DNA from: Achromobacter agilis
GTDB taxonomy: Bacteria; Pseudomonadota; Gammaproteobacteria; Burkholderiales; Burkholderiaceae_B
DNA: 64,000 nt
NCBI RefSeq assembly: GCF_900496965.1
Contig: NZ_UFQB01000002.1
Location: 310,001-374,000 of the forward strand
Direction of reading: 5' to 3'
Positions 17,451 to 25,886 of the stretch are shown here, piece by piece; the first letter of the stretch is position 1; each line of letters begins with the position of its first letter. A program made the translations under genes and the position numbers. The notes beneath the pieces were generated by a model that did no database searches, was not told the DNA's origin, and saw nothing but the letters and a program-made list of their open reading frames with translations.

Positions 17451-18251
17451 ATGAAATCCGCCGCCAAACTGGCCGCCGCCCTGGCGCTCTGCCTGCCTTT
17501 CGCCGCCCACGCGCATGACGTCTGGATCGTGCCGTCCTCCACGGTGCTGTCGGGCACCGACAGCTGGGTCACGGTAGACGCCGCCGTCGGCAACGACAAG
17601 TTCTATTTCAACCACGCCCCGCTGCGCCTGGACGGCCTGGCCGTCACGGCCCCCGACGGCAATCCCGCCGAAGCCGAAAACCTCAACCGCGGCAAGCTGC
17701 GCAGCACCTTCGACCTGCAGCTCAAGCAAAGCGGCACGTACCGCGTGGCCGTCGTCAACGACGGCGTGTTCGCGCGCTGGAAGGAAGACGGCAAGAACAA
17801 GCGCTACTTCGGCAAGGTGGAAGGCCTGGCGCAGGCCGTGCCGGCCAAGGCCGACGGCCTGGAAATCTCCCAGAGCCTGGGCCGCGTCGAAACCTTCGTG
17901 ACCGCCGGCAAGCCGACCGCCGTCAAGCCGATCGGCCGCGGCCTGGAGCTGGCCCCCGTCACGCATCCGAACGACCTGTTCACGGACGAACCCGCCACGT
18001 TCCAGATGCTGCTGGACGGCAAGCCCGCGGCGGAACTGGAAGTCAACGTCGTGCCCGGCGGCAGCCGCTATCGCGACAAGGTCGACGAGATCCCGCTGAA
18101 GACCGACAAGGACGGCAAGTTCACGGTGAAGTGGCCGCAACCCGGCCTGTACTGGATCGAAGCCGGCATGGAAGACGCCAAGGTCAGCGTGCCGCAAGCC
18201 ACGAAGCGCCGCCTGTCCTACGCGGGCACCGTCGAAGTGCTGCAGCCCTAA
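17451..18251 (+). CDS. DUF4198 periplasmic protein
   Basis: A 266-residue exported protein with a signal peptide ending at AAHA, so the mature protein begins HDVWIVPSSTVLSG. The N-terminal HDVW-type histidine is a feature of DUF4198 proteins, which are often linked to metal uptake. Beta-strand-rich character with KVEGLAQAVPAK and a C-terminal segment WIEAGMEDAK is typical. It is fourteen bases after the DUF2271 gene in the same operon. Its role is unknown; a metal- or siderophore-binding carrier fits the Fur-like control. Confidence 0.83.
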   Translation: MKSAAKLAAALALCLPFAAHAHDVWIVPSSTVLSGTDSWVTVDAAVGNDKFYFNHAPLRLDGLAVTAPDGNPAEAENLNRGKLRSTFDLQLKQSGTYRVAVVNDGVFARWKEDGKNKRYFGKVEGLAQAVPAKADGLEISQSLGRVETFVTAGKPTAVKPIGRGLELAPVTHPNDLFTDEPATFQMLLDGKPAAELEVNVVPGGSRYRDKVDEIPLKTDKDGKFTVKWPQPGLYWIEAGMEDAKVSVPQATKRRLSYAGTVEVLQP

Positions 18252-18265
18252 GCCGGCGCGGCCGC

Positions 18266-19276
18266 ATGGCGAATCCTCCTTCCTACGCCCCGCGCGGCGC
18301 GACGGTCGCCGCGCCGCGCGTCGCCTATGGCGCCATGCCGGCCCGGCCCGCGGCGCTGGCCGGAGCGACCATGGGCACCACCTGGTCGGCGCGCGTGGCC
18401 CTGCCGGCCGGGCGCACCGAGGCCGCCGCGCGGCAGGCCATCCAGGCCGCGCTGGACGAGGTGGTGGCCCAGATGAGTACCTGGGAAGCGGATTCCGACA
18501 TCACGCGCTACAACCAGGCCGGCCCCGGCTGGCAAGCCCTGCCCGCCGGATTCTTCCACGTGCTGGACCACGCGCTGGCGCTGGCCGAGGATACCGGCGG
18601 GGCCTACGACCCGACCGTCGGGCCGCTGGTGAACGCCTGGGGTTTCGGCCCGCACCAGCGCGCCTTCGAGCCGCCCTCTCCCGCCGCCATCGACGCCGCG
18701 CGCCAGCGCTGCGGCTGGCGCCGCGTGCGTCTGGACGCCGGCAGGCAGGCGGCGCTGCAGGAAGGCGGCACCTACCTGGACCTGTCCTCCATCGCCAAGG
18801 GCTACGGCGTGGACCGCGCCGCGATGGCGCTCGACGCCCTGGGCATCACGCAATACCTGGTGGAAGTCGGCGGCGAATTGCGCGCGCGCGGCAAGCGGCC
18901 CGACGGCCAGTCCTGGCGCGTCGCCGTCGAAGTGCCCGATGCCAGCGACGGCCACGCGCTGGCGCTGCCGCTGGACGAATGCAGCATCGCCACCTCGGGC
19001 GACTACCGGCGCCACGCGGGCACGGGCGACGAACGCTACGCCCACACCATCGATCCCCGCAGCGGCCAGCCAGTGCGCAACCACCTGGCCTCGGTCACCG
19101 TGCTGCATCCCGGCTGTATGCAGGCCGACGCGCTGGCTACGGCCCTGACGGTGCTGGGCGAGGAGGACGGGCTGGCCTACGCCCGCCGCCACGACCTGGC
19201 GGCCCTGTTCATCCTGCGCAAAGCCCAGGCCTACCGCGTCGCCGCCACCCCGGCGTTCCAGGCCCTCGCCCGCTGA
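18266..19276 (+). CDS. apbE: FAD:protein FMN transferase
   Basis: A 336-residue ApbE enzyme that transfers FMN from FAD to a Ser/Thr of target proteins. Family signatures are AGATMGTTWSARV near 32-44, YDPTVGPLVNAWGFG near 117-131, DLSSIAKGYGVDRAA near 173-187 and the Mg-binding C-terminal stretch HTIDPRSGQPV. The N-terminus has neither lipobox nor hydrophobic segment, unlike most ApbE proteins, so its location is uncertain. The likely substrate is the DUF2271 protein two genes upstream. Confidence 0.92.
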   Translation: MANPPSYAPRGATVAAPRVAYGAMPARPAALAGATMGTTWSARVALPAGRTEAAARQAIQAALDEVVAQMSTWEADSDITRYNQAGPGWQALPAGFFHVLDHALALAEDTGGAYDPTVGPLVNAWGFGPHQRAFEPPSPAAIDAARQRCGWRRVRLDAGRQAALQEGGTYLDLSSIAKGYGVDRAAMALDALGITQYLVEVGGELRARGKRPDGQSWRVAVEVPDASDGHALALPLDECSIATSGDYRRHAGTGDERYAHTIDPRSGQPVRNHLASVTVLHPGCMQADALATALTVLGEEDGLAYARRHDLAALFILRKAQAYRVAATPAFQALAR

Positions 19277-19280
19277 AGAC

Positions 19281-20675
19281 ATGACTCCGACCCGATTGAT
19301 CGCGGCGGCGTGCGTGGCGGGGCTATGGCTGCTCCTGTGCCTCTGGGCCTGGCGCCGCGCCCGGCGCCAGGAAACGCAACAGGCGCGGGCGCTGCAGGCC
19401 CTGGACGCCCCCGTGCCCGTAGATACCCTGCTGGTCGCCTACGCGACCCAGACCGGCTATGCCGAATCGCTGGCCGAGCAGACGGCCGACTCGCTGCGCG
19501 CGGGCGGACTGACGGTGCGCGTCGCCGCGCTGGACCAGCTGGACGTGGCCCGCCTGGCCGCTTATCGCCGCATGCTGTTCGTCGCCAGCACCTATGGCGA
19601 AGGCGATCCGCCCGACGCCGCGGCGGCCTTCTCCGACCAGATGCTGCCGGCCGGGCCGGGCGAAGCCGCGCGCTGCGCGCCCGCGCTGGCCGGCGCGCAG
19701 TACGCGGTGCTGGCGCTGGGCGACAGCGAATACGCGAACTTCTGCGGCTTCGGCCACCGCCTCGACGAATGGCTCCACGCGCAAGGCGCGGTACCCCTTT
19801 TCGATCTGGTCGAGGTCGACAACGGCGACCCGGCCGCGCTGCGCCACTGGCAACATCACCTTGGGCTGCTGGCCGGACGCAGCGACCTGCCCGATTGGCA
19901 AGCGCCCGCATATCAGCCGTGGCGCCTGGCATCCCGCAAGCGGCTCAATCCGGACAGCCAGGGCGGCCCCTGCTACCTGCTGACGCTGACACCGCCCGCG
20001 GATGTGGACAGCACCTGGCAGGCCGGCGACATCGCCGAGGTCGGCCCGCGCCGGGAAGCCGGCGGCCCGCTGCACGCTCACCGCGAATACTCCATCGCCT
20101 CGCTGCCCGAGGACGGCGCGATCCAATTGCTCGTGCGCCAGATGCGCGGCGCGGACGGCGCGCTGGGATTGGGCAGCGGCTGGCTGACCCACATCGCCCG
20201 GCCCGGCGACCCGATAGACCTGCGCGTGCGCGTCAACCGCAATTTTCACGCGCCCGCCGACGGCCGCCCCCTGATCCTGGTGGGCAACGGCACGGGCCTG
20301 GCCGGCCTGCGCGCCCTGATCAAGGCGCGCCGCGCCGCCGGCCACCGGCGCAACTGGCTGGTCTTCGGCGAACGCAACGCGGCTCACGATTGGTTCTGCG
20401 GGGACGAAATCGCCGCCTGGCAACGCGACGGCACGCTGGAACGCGTGGACGCGGTTTTCTCGCGCGACCAGGCCGAGCGCCGCTACGTGCAGCATCATTT
20501 ACGCGAGCAGGCGGACGCGGTGCGCGCCTGGGCCGGCGACGGCGCCGCGATCTACGTCTGCGGCAGCCTGCAGGGCATGGCCGGCGGCGTGGACGTCGCC
20601 CTGCAGGACATCCTGGGCGACGCGCGCCTGCAGGCCATGCAGCGCGACGGCCGCTACCGGCGCGACGTGTACTGA
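19281..20675 (+). CDS. Membrane-anchored flavodoxin/NADPH reductase (sulfite reductase flavoprotein-like)
   Basis: A 464-residue protein. An N-terminal helix (about 6-24) precedes a flavodoxin domain (about 48-190; YATQTGYAESLAEQ for FMN phosphate, ASTYGEGDPPDAA, LGDSEYANFCGFG) and a ferredoxin-NADP reductase domain (about 215-464; HREYSIAS for FAD, LVGNGTGLAGLRALI for NADPH, VCGSLQGMAGGVD). It should take electrons from NADPH and pass them through FAD and FMN to a membrane acceptor. As the last gene of the PepSY operon, it is the likely electron source for PepSY/DUF2271-based reduction of periplasmic ferric compounds. Confidence 0.9.
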   Translation: MTPTRLIAAACVAGLWLLLCLWAWRRARRQETQQARALQALDAPVPVDTLLVAYATQTGYAESLAEQTADSLRAGGLTVRVAALDQLDVARLAAYRRMLFVASTYGEGDPPDAAAAFSDQMLPAGPGEAARCAPALAGAQYAVLALGDSEYANFCGFGHRLDEWLHAQGAVPLFDLVEVDNGDPAALRHWQHHLGLLAGRSDLPDWQAPAYQPWRLASRKRLNPDSQGGPCYLLTLTPPADVDSTWQAGDIAEVGPRREAGGPLHAHREYSIASLPEDGAIQLLVRQMRGADGALGLGSGWLTHIARPGDPIDLRVRVNRNFHAPADGRPLILVGNGTGLAGLRALIKARRAAGHRRNWLVFGERNAAHDWFCGDEIAAWQRDGTLERVDAVFSRDQAERRYVQHHLREQADAVRAWAGDGAAIYVCGSLQGMAGGVDVALQDILGDARLQAMQRDGRYRRDVY

Positions 20676-20716
20676 ACCGGCGGCGCCCCCGCAAGGCCGC
20701 GCCCGCCGCCGCAAGA

Positions 20717-21676
20717 TCACTGCAGCTTGATCTGCGCCTTGTCGATCACCGTCTTCCAGCGGTCGCGCTCGGTGCGGATCTGCTCGGTGAATTCCGCGGG
20801 CGTGTTGCCCAGCGGAAAGGCGCCGGTCTCTTCCATCTTGGCCGCGGTCGCCGGGTCGCGCACCGCCTGCGCGAAAGCCTGCGCCAGTTTATCGCGCACG
20901 TCGTCGGGCATGCCCGCCGGCCCCACCACGCCGTACCATGCCGTCACGTCGTAATCCTTGTAGCCTTGCTCGGCGAAGGTCGGCACGTCCGGCAGGCGCG
21001 GATTGCGCTGCGCGCCCGTGATCGCCAGGGCCCGCAGGTGATTGCTCTTCAGATAGGGCAGCGAGGACGGGAAGTTGTCGAAAATCACCGGCACCACGCC
21101 GCCTACGGTGTCTGTCAGCGCGGGCGCCGAGCCCCGGTACGAAATGCTGTTCATCTTGCCGCCGATGAGCTGCAGGAACCAGATCATGCCCAGATCGTTC
21201 ACGCCGCCCGCGCCCGCGTTGGCATAGCCGTCCTTGTTGGGATTGGCGCGCACGTGCGTCACGAACTCCGCCAGCGTCTTGGCCGGGAACTGCGGGTTTA
21301 CGCTCAGGATGTTGGGGCTGGTGACCAGGTTGCTGACCGGCGTGAAATCCTTGACGGGATCGTAGGCCAGGTTGGGGAACAGGTGCGGCGCCGTGCCGTG
21401 GGTACTGACCGTCGCCAGGCCCACGGTGTAGCCATCGGGCTTGGCGCGGGCCGTGGCCGTCATGCCGATCGTGCCTGACGCGCCCGTGCGGTTCTCGACC
21501 ACGATCTGCTGGCCCAGGATCTCTCCGGCCTTCGCCGCGGCCAGCCGCCCGACGATGTCCGTCGGGCCGCCCGCGGGGAACGGCACGATGAGGGTGATGG
21601 GATGGTCGGGAAAGGCCGCCTGGGCGGTGGGCAGCACCGCGGCCAGCGCCAGGGCGATGCAGGTCTTGCGCATCAT
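20717..21676 (-). CDS. Bug/TctC-family solute-binding protein
   Basis: A 319-residue periplasmic binding protein of the tripartite tricarboxylate transporter family. The signal peptide ends near AQA-AFPDHPIT. Further marks are VVENRTGASGTIGMTATARAKPDGY-type pattern (near 75-100) and the C-terminal WYGVVGPAGMPDDVRDK. The start at 21676 has AGGAGA upstream; a longer in-frame extension overlapping the neighbour is not accepted. It begins 32 bases after the D-aminoacylase gene, so the ligand may be an N-acyl amino acid. No membrane subunits are nearby. Confidence 0.92.
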   Translation of the reverse strand: MMRKTCIALALAAVLPTAQAAFPDHPITLIVPFPAGGPTDIVGRLAAAKAGEILGQQIVVENRTGASGTIGMTATARAKPDGYTVGLATVSTHGTAPHLFPNLAYDPVKDFTPVSNLVTSPNILSVNPQFPAKTLAEFVTHVRANPNKDGYANAGAGGVNDLGMIWFLQLIGGKMNSISYRGSAPALTDTVGGVVPVIFDNFPSSLPYLKSNHLRALAITGAQRNPRLPDVPTFAEQGYKDYDVTAWYGVVGPAGMPDDVRDKLAQAFAQAVRDPATAAKMEETGAFPLGNTPAEFTEQIRTERDRWKTVIDKAQIKLQ

Positions 21677-21708
21677 GGTGTTTGTCTCCTGTAGGAATGG
21701 GATGTGTT

Positions 21709-23178
21709 TTATTGAACAGAGCCCGCGGCATCGGCCGCCATGGCCTCGCGCCGCAGGATCCTGCCGGGCCGCGGCATGCCCGCCGCCGCCGGGAATACCT
21801 GGCTTCCGTTGACCAGCACGTGCTCGACGCCCGCGGACGCCAGGGTCGGCGCTTCCCAGGTGGCGCGGTCCTCGATGGTGTCGGCGTCGAACACCACGAT
21901 GTCCGCCCACGCACCGTCGGTGAGCTGGCCGCGTCCCGCCAGGCCGAACACGCGCGCCGGCAAGGCGGTCATCTTGGCGACCGCCGCCTCCAGCGTCAGC
22001 AACTGGGCCTCGCGCACATAGCGTCCCAGCACGCGCGTGAAGCTGCCCCACAGGCGCGGGTGGGGATGCGCGTCGTTGGGCAGCCCGTCGGAGCCGACCA
22101 TGCAGCGCTCGTGCCGGAAAATGCGCTGGACCTCGGTTTCGTCCATGGCGAAGTAGATGGCGCCCGCGGGGCACAGCCGGCGCGCCGCCGTCGTTTTGTC
22201 GCAGCCCCAGCGCGCCGCAATGTCGCTCAGGTATTCGCCGCCGCATTCGGGATGCGGGGTGGACCAGGTAATGCGGATATCGTCGATGATCTCGGCGCGC
22301 TCCGGGATCAGGATGGTGGAGCTGCCCGGGTACGGATAGATATCCAGCGCCACGTCCACGCCTTCGCCGCGCGCGCGGTCGATGTTGGCCAGGGTGGCGT
22401 GGCTCTTGCCCCAGTTGCGCGGCAACATGCATTTGTGGTGCGACAGGACGGTGGCGCAGCCGGTGTTGCGTCCGACGGCAAGCACCTCATCGACCGCGGC
22501 TTCGACTTCATCGCCCTCGTTGCGGATATGGCTGGTGTGCATCGCGCCGCGCGCCGCCGCCACCCGCGCCAGGCCTTCCAGTTCCGCCGCCTGCGCGGCG
22601 CCGCCGGGCTGGTATGCCAGGCCGGTGCTGAACCCCACCGCGCCGGCGGCCAAGGCATCGTCCAGCATGCGCTGCATGGCATCCTGCTCCTGCTCCGTCG
22701 GCTGCGCCGCGGGGTCGCGCATGGCGGCTAGGCGCAGGTTGGCGTGCCCCACCAGCGCCGCCACGTTGATCATCGGCTGCTGCGCGCGCAGCGCGTCGAA
22801 ATAGGCGCGCATGTCGGTGAACAAGGGTGTTTCGCCCAGCAGGGCCAGCGCCGCCGCGGTATTGCCGGGCAAGGGCGCGGGTGCGCCGCTGACGCCGCAA
22901 TTGCCCACGACGACCGAAGTGATGCCCTGGCTGGTCTTCCATTCCAGCCCCGGCCGCTCCACGAACATCAGGTCGTCATGGCCATGCACGTCGATAAAGC
23001 CGGGCGCCACGATCTTGCCGCGGGCGTCCACGCGGCGCGCCGCCGCAACGTCCGCCAGGTCGCCGATCGCGGCGATGCGTTCGCCCGCCACGCCCACGTC
23101 GGCGCGGCGCCGGGGGCCGCCCAGCCCATCGATGACCCAGCCGCCTTCAATAATGAGGTCCAGAGTTTGCTGCCGCAT
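21709..23178 (-). CDS. N-acyl-D-amino-acid deacylase (D-aminoacylase family)
   Basis: A 489-residue amidohydrolase-superfamily enzyme. Metal ligands are visible as His65 and His67 in FIDVHGHDD and Cys94 in VGNCGVSGAP, all at positions matching characterised D-aminoacylase. HTSHIRNEGDE supplies further ligands, and MVGSDGLPNDAHPHPR holds the conserved catalytic Asp. The reaction is hydrolysis of N-acyl-D-amino acids to carboxylate and D-amino acid. No signal peptide is seen. It is the first gene of a leftward pair with a Bug protein, divergent from a LysR gene. Confidence 0.9.
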   Translation of the reverse strand: MRQQTLDLIIEGGWVIDGLGGPRRRADVGVAGERIAAIGDLADVAAARRVDARGKIVAPGFIDVHGHDDLMFVERPGLEWKTSQGITSVVVGNCGVSGAPAPLPGNTAAALALLGETPLFTDMRAYFDALRAQQPMINVAALVGHANLRLAAMRDPAAQPTEQEQDAMQRMLDDALAAGAVGFSTGLAYQPGGAAQAAELEGLARVAAARGAMHTSHIRNEGDEVEAAVDEVLAVGRNTGCATVLSHHKCMLPRNWGKSHATLANIDRARGEGVDVALDIYPYPGSSTILIPERAEIIDDIRITWSTPHPECGGEYLSDIAARWGCDKTTAARRLCPAGAIYFAMDETEVQRIFRHERCMVGSDGLPNDAHPHPRLWGSFTRVLGRYVREAQLLTLEAAVAKMTALPARVFGLAGRGQLTDGAWADIVVFDADTIEDRATWEAPTLASAGVEHVLVNGSQVFPAAAGMPRPGRILRREAMAADAAGSVQ

Positions 23179-23306
23179 GGTTCTCCCGCCTTGATCGGGC
23201 CCATGCGGGGATGCCCCGGGACCGGTGGATGCCGAAAGAGCGTAGTATCGTCGGCCCGATCGATCTGGGAAAATTGTTTTTATTGATCCATCTATCGTGA
23301 TTTGAA

Positions 23307-24278
23307 ATGAATCGCCTGCCCAAGCACGTCACCCTGAAACACCTGACCGCCTTCGTCGCGGTAGCGCAGGAATCCAGCTTCACGCATGCCGCCAAGCGCC
23401 TGTTCCAGACGCAATCGTCAGTAACCAGCCTCGTCCGGCAACTCGAGGAAGCGCTGGCCACGCAGCTGTTCGCGCGCACCAGCCGGCGCGTGCTGCTGAC
23501 GGCAGCGGGCGAGGAATTCCTGCCCCGCGTCATGCGCCTGCTGGCGGATTTCGACGGCGTGATCGAAGACGTGGTGCGCTTCGGCGCGATGGAGCGCGGG
23601 CGCGTGGGCGTGGCGGCAGCGCCGTCGGCCATCACGCAGATCATCGCGCCCGCGGCGGCAGCCTTCTCCGCCCAGTATCCCGGCGTGCGCCTGTATCTCA
23701 GCGACGACAACTCCGGCCGCATCCAGCGCAAAGTCTCCGCGCGCGAAGTGGATTTCGGCCTGACCAGCCGCTGGGCGGACGCGCCCGGGCTGCGTTTCGA
23801 CGCCTTGCTGGAAGACCGGTTCGGCGTGCTGTACCGCGAGGACGATCCCGGCTTGAGCCCGGGCCGCGACGGCACGATGCGCTGGTCGGACCTGGCGCAG
23901 CGCAAGCTGGTGGGCGTAGTGGACGAGACCGGCATCATGGCGCTGCTGCGCGCCCGCGCCGATCTGCCGGTCGAGGCGGCCGCCCCCTTCTACGAAGCCT
24001 CCAGCACCACCTCGCAGGCGGCGCTGGTAAAGGCGGGGCTGGGCGTGGCGCTGCTGCCGGCGCTGGCGGCCCAGCGGGTGCTGGAGCCCGGGCTGGCCTA
24101 TGCGCTGCTGGCGCGCCCGACTGTCGTGCGCACGGTATGCATCATCCGGCACAAGGAATACCCCTTGAGTCCCGCCGCCGAAGCGCTGATCGCCGCCATC
24201 CGCGATTATCTGCTCACGGCGGCGCTGCCGGCGGGCTGCAAGCGGGTTGCGGGCAACGTGGGGCGGCAGAAGTGCTAG
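23307..24278 (+). CDS. LysR-family transcriptional regulator
   Basis: A 323-residue LysR protein with the DNA-binding domain at about residues 8-66 (LKHLTAFVAVAQESSFTHAAKR, TQSSVTSLVRQLEEAL) and an effector domain from about residue 92. It is divergent from the D-aminoacylase/Bug pair across a 128-base gap that is AT-rich near 23270-23300, so it likely controls that pair. The last twenty residues are basic and unusual but intact. Confidence 0.92.
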   Translation: MNRLPKHVTLKHLTAFVAVAQESSFTHAAKRLFQTQSSVTSLVRQLEEALATQLFARTSRRVLLTAAGEEFLPRVMRLLADFDGVIEDVVRFGAMERGRVGVAAAPSAITQIIAPAAAAFSAQYPGVRLYLSDDNSGRIQRKVSAREVDFGLTSRWADAPGLRFDALLEDRFGVLYREDDPGLSPGRDGTMRWSDLAQRKLVGVVDETGIMALLRARADLPVEAAAPFYEASSTTSQAALVKAGLGVALLPALAAQRVLEPGLAYALLARPTVVRTVCIIRHKEYPLSPAAEALIAAIRDYLLTAALPAGCKRVAGNVGRQKC

Positions 24279-24315
24279 GGGAGGTTGGGCTCGGGCGGTG
24301 TCTGCGTCCAGGGTT

Positions 24316-24507
24316 GGTGTCAGACACCCGTGAAGATGGCCGCAAGCCTGCGGGGCCGTCTCGTAGGGGTGTCAGACACTGCGCGTGAAGCGTCACACGG
24401 AGAAGCGTCTGACACCCCTACGAGACGCGCTCCGCTTTACCTCGGCGCTTCCCGGGTGTCTGACACCCGGCAACCCTGCGAAGCCATCTCGTAACGATGT
24501 CAGACAC
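24316..24507. repeat. Cluster of five GTGTCWGACAC palindromes
   Basis: Five copies of the 11-base palindrome GTGTCWGACAC occur in 192 bases, at 24317-24327, 24369-24379, 24405-24415 (one mismatch), 24456-24466 and 24497-24507 (one mismatch). The copy at 24452-24470 is a 9-1-9 perfect palindrome. Spacer modules also recur: CCTGCGRRGCCRTCTCGTA precedes the second and fifth copies. There is no open frame of note. It looks like a composite dispersed-repeat island of REP/BIME type; the function is unknown. Confidence 0.75.
24357..24427. repeat. Perfect 21-bp inverted repeat with 29-base spacer
   Basis: Bases 24357-24377 and 24407-24427 are exact reverse complements (begin CGTCTCGTAGGGG, end CCCCTACGAGACG). 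Each arm includes one GTGTCWGACAC core. In RNA this would form a very stable hairpin between the LysR gene and the convergent SRPBCC gene, so it may also end transcription from either side. Confidence 0.75.
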
Positions 24508-24541
24508 GGCCCTGCATCCCCGCACTGCGCATCGCGACGTG

Positions 24542-24991
24542 TCAGGCGCCAGGCATTCGCAGCGTTTCGTTCAGCGCGGCAAGGCCGGCGGCGAACACGC
24601 CCTTGCCCACGGCGTCCGCCACATCGCGCAATTCCGCGCCCTCGACGCGGAAATCCGCCCACCATTCCACCAGCGTGTGGCCGCTTTCGGTGATGGGATG
24701 CAGCGACACGCCGGCGACGTAGTCGCGCATGGGCAGATCGGTCTCGATGATGGAGTAGCGCAGCGCCGTGCCGGGATCGTCCAGCATCAGCAGCCGCTCG
24801 CGGACGAAGCCCGAGGGCTTGAGCGTCAGGTACCGCACCGAACCCACGGCGTCATGGCGGCCGCCCTCTTCCAGCCGGCTCTGCGCGATGCCAGGGTGCC
24901 AGCCGGCCAATCCGTCGAAATCCCGGAACCGGGCCCAAACCTCCTGAAGCGGCGCGTGGACGATGGCGCTGACATGTACGGTATGCGGCAT
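24542..24991 (-). CDS. SRPBCC-family (polyketide cyclase/dehydrase-like) protein
   Basis: A 149-residue START-fold protein. The N-terminal VHVSAIVHAPLQEVWARFRDFDGLAGWHP is typical of the polyketide cyclase 2 group; residues 80-140 continue with TLVEWWADFRVEG. The start ATG at 24991 has AGGAG upstream. It follows the PEP-hydrolase-like gene by 53 bases in the same direction, so it may belong to the Tm-1-like unit. These proteins bind hydrophobic ligands; no catalytic residue can be assigned. Confidence 0.85.
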   Translation of the reverse strand: MPHTVHVSAIVHAPLQEVWARFRDFDGLAGWHPGIAQSRLEEGGRHDAVGSVRYLTLKPSGFVRERLLMLDDPGTALRYSIIETDLPMRDYVAGVSLHPITESGHTLVEWWADFRVEGAELRDVADAVGKGVFAAGLAALNETLRMPGA

Positions 24992-25044
24992 GCGGACTCC
25001 TGCGGGCGCGCGGCCCTGGAAAAGGAAAACTGCGGGAAACGGAT

Positions 25045-25875
25045 TCAGAAAGTCAGGTTCTTGAATTCGCGGGTGGCAGCGGTCAGGGCCTGCTCGGTGG
25101 GCAGGCGCTCCATCGAGCTGGCGCCGTAGAAGCCATGGCAATGCTTGCAGGCGCGCAGCACGTGCGCGGCATCCTCGGGTGTGGCGATGGGGCCGCCATG
25201 GCACAGGACGATGACGTCCGGGCGCACGGCCAGCGCCGCCGCGGCGATGCGGTCGATGGCGGCCACGCAATCGTCCAGCGTTAACGCCGTCTCGGCGCCG
25301 ATGGAGCCGCCGGTGGTCAGGCCCATGTGGGCCACGATGATGTCCGCGCCGGCGCGGGCCATGGCCACGGCATCATCCTCGTTGAACACGTAGGGCGTGG
25401 TCAGCATGCCCTTCTTGTGCGCCAGGCGGATCATGTCCACTTCCAGCGCATAGCCCATGCCGGTCTCTTCCAGGTTGGCGCGGAAGTTGCCGTCGATGAG
25501 GCCCACGGTCGGAAAGTTCTGCACGCCGGCGAAGCCCTGGCGCTTCAGGTCGTCCAGGAACACGTCGAAATCGCAGAACGGATCCGTGCCGTTCACGCCG
25601 GCCAGCACGGGGGTCTTCTTCACCACCGGCAGCACTTCGCGGCCCATGTCGACCACGATCTCGTTGGCGTTTCCGTAGGCCAGCAGGCCGGCCAGCGAAC
25701 CCCGCCCCGCCATGCGGTAGCGGCCCGAGTTGTAGATCACGATGAGGTCGATGCCGCCCGCTTCCTCGCACTTGGCCGACAGGCCCGTGCCCGCGCCGCC
25801 GCCCACGATCGGAGTGCGCGCGCGCACCATGGCGCGGAACTTGTCCAGTAGCTCGTTGCGGTCAAAATGCGGCAT
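25045..25875 (-). CDS. Phosphoenolpyruvate hydrolase family / TIM-barrel signal-transduction-like protein
   Basis: A 276-residue TIM-barrel protein of the group that forms the C-terminal half of plant Tm-1 proteins. Visible family segments are [23 protein letters not shown]-type N-terminus (near 22-44), [24 protein letters not shown] and [12 protein letters not shown]. The name derives from a weak assignment; the reaction is not established. The gene starts 11 bases after the UPF0261 gene, and the pair always seems to act together. The window therefore has the two Tm-1 domains as separate subunits. Confidence 0.87.
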   Translation of the reverse strand: MPHFDRNELLDKFRAMVRARTPIVGGGAGTGLSAKCEEAGGIDLIVIYNSGRYRMAGRGSLAGLLAYGNANEIVVDMGREVLPVVKKTPVLAGVNGTDPFCDFDVFLDDLKRQGFAGVQNFPTVGLIDGNFRANLEETGMGYALEVDMIRLAHKKGMLTTPYVFNEDDAVAMARAGADIIVAHMGLTTGGSIGAETALTLDDCVAAIDRIAAAALAVRPDVIVLCHGGPIATPEDAAHVLRACKHCHGFYGASSMERLPTEQALTAATREFKNLTF

Positions 25876-25886
25876 GGCGGCAATCC

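Noticed and set aside
19310-21478. 722-codon plus-strand frame over the flavodoxin reductase and across into the Bug gene
   Set aside because: It is out of frame with the flavodoxin motifs and crosses into a gene on the other strand; the translation is low-complexity.
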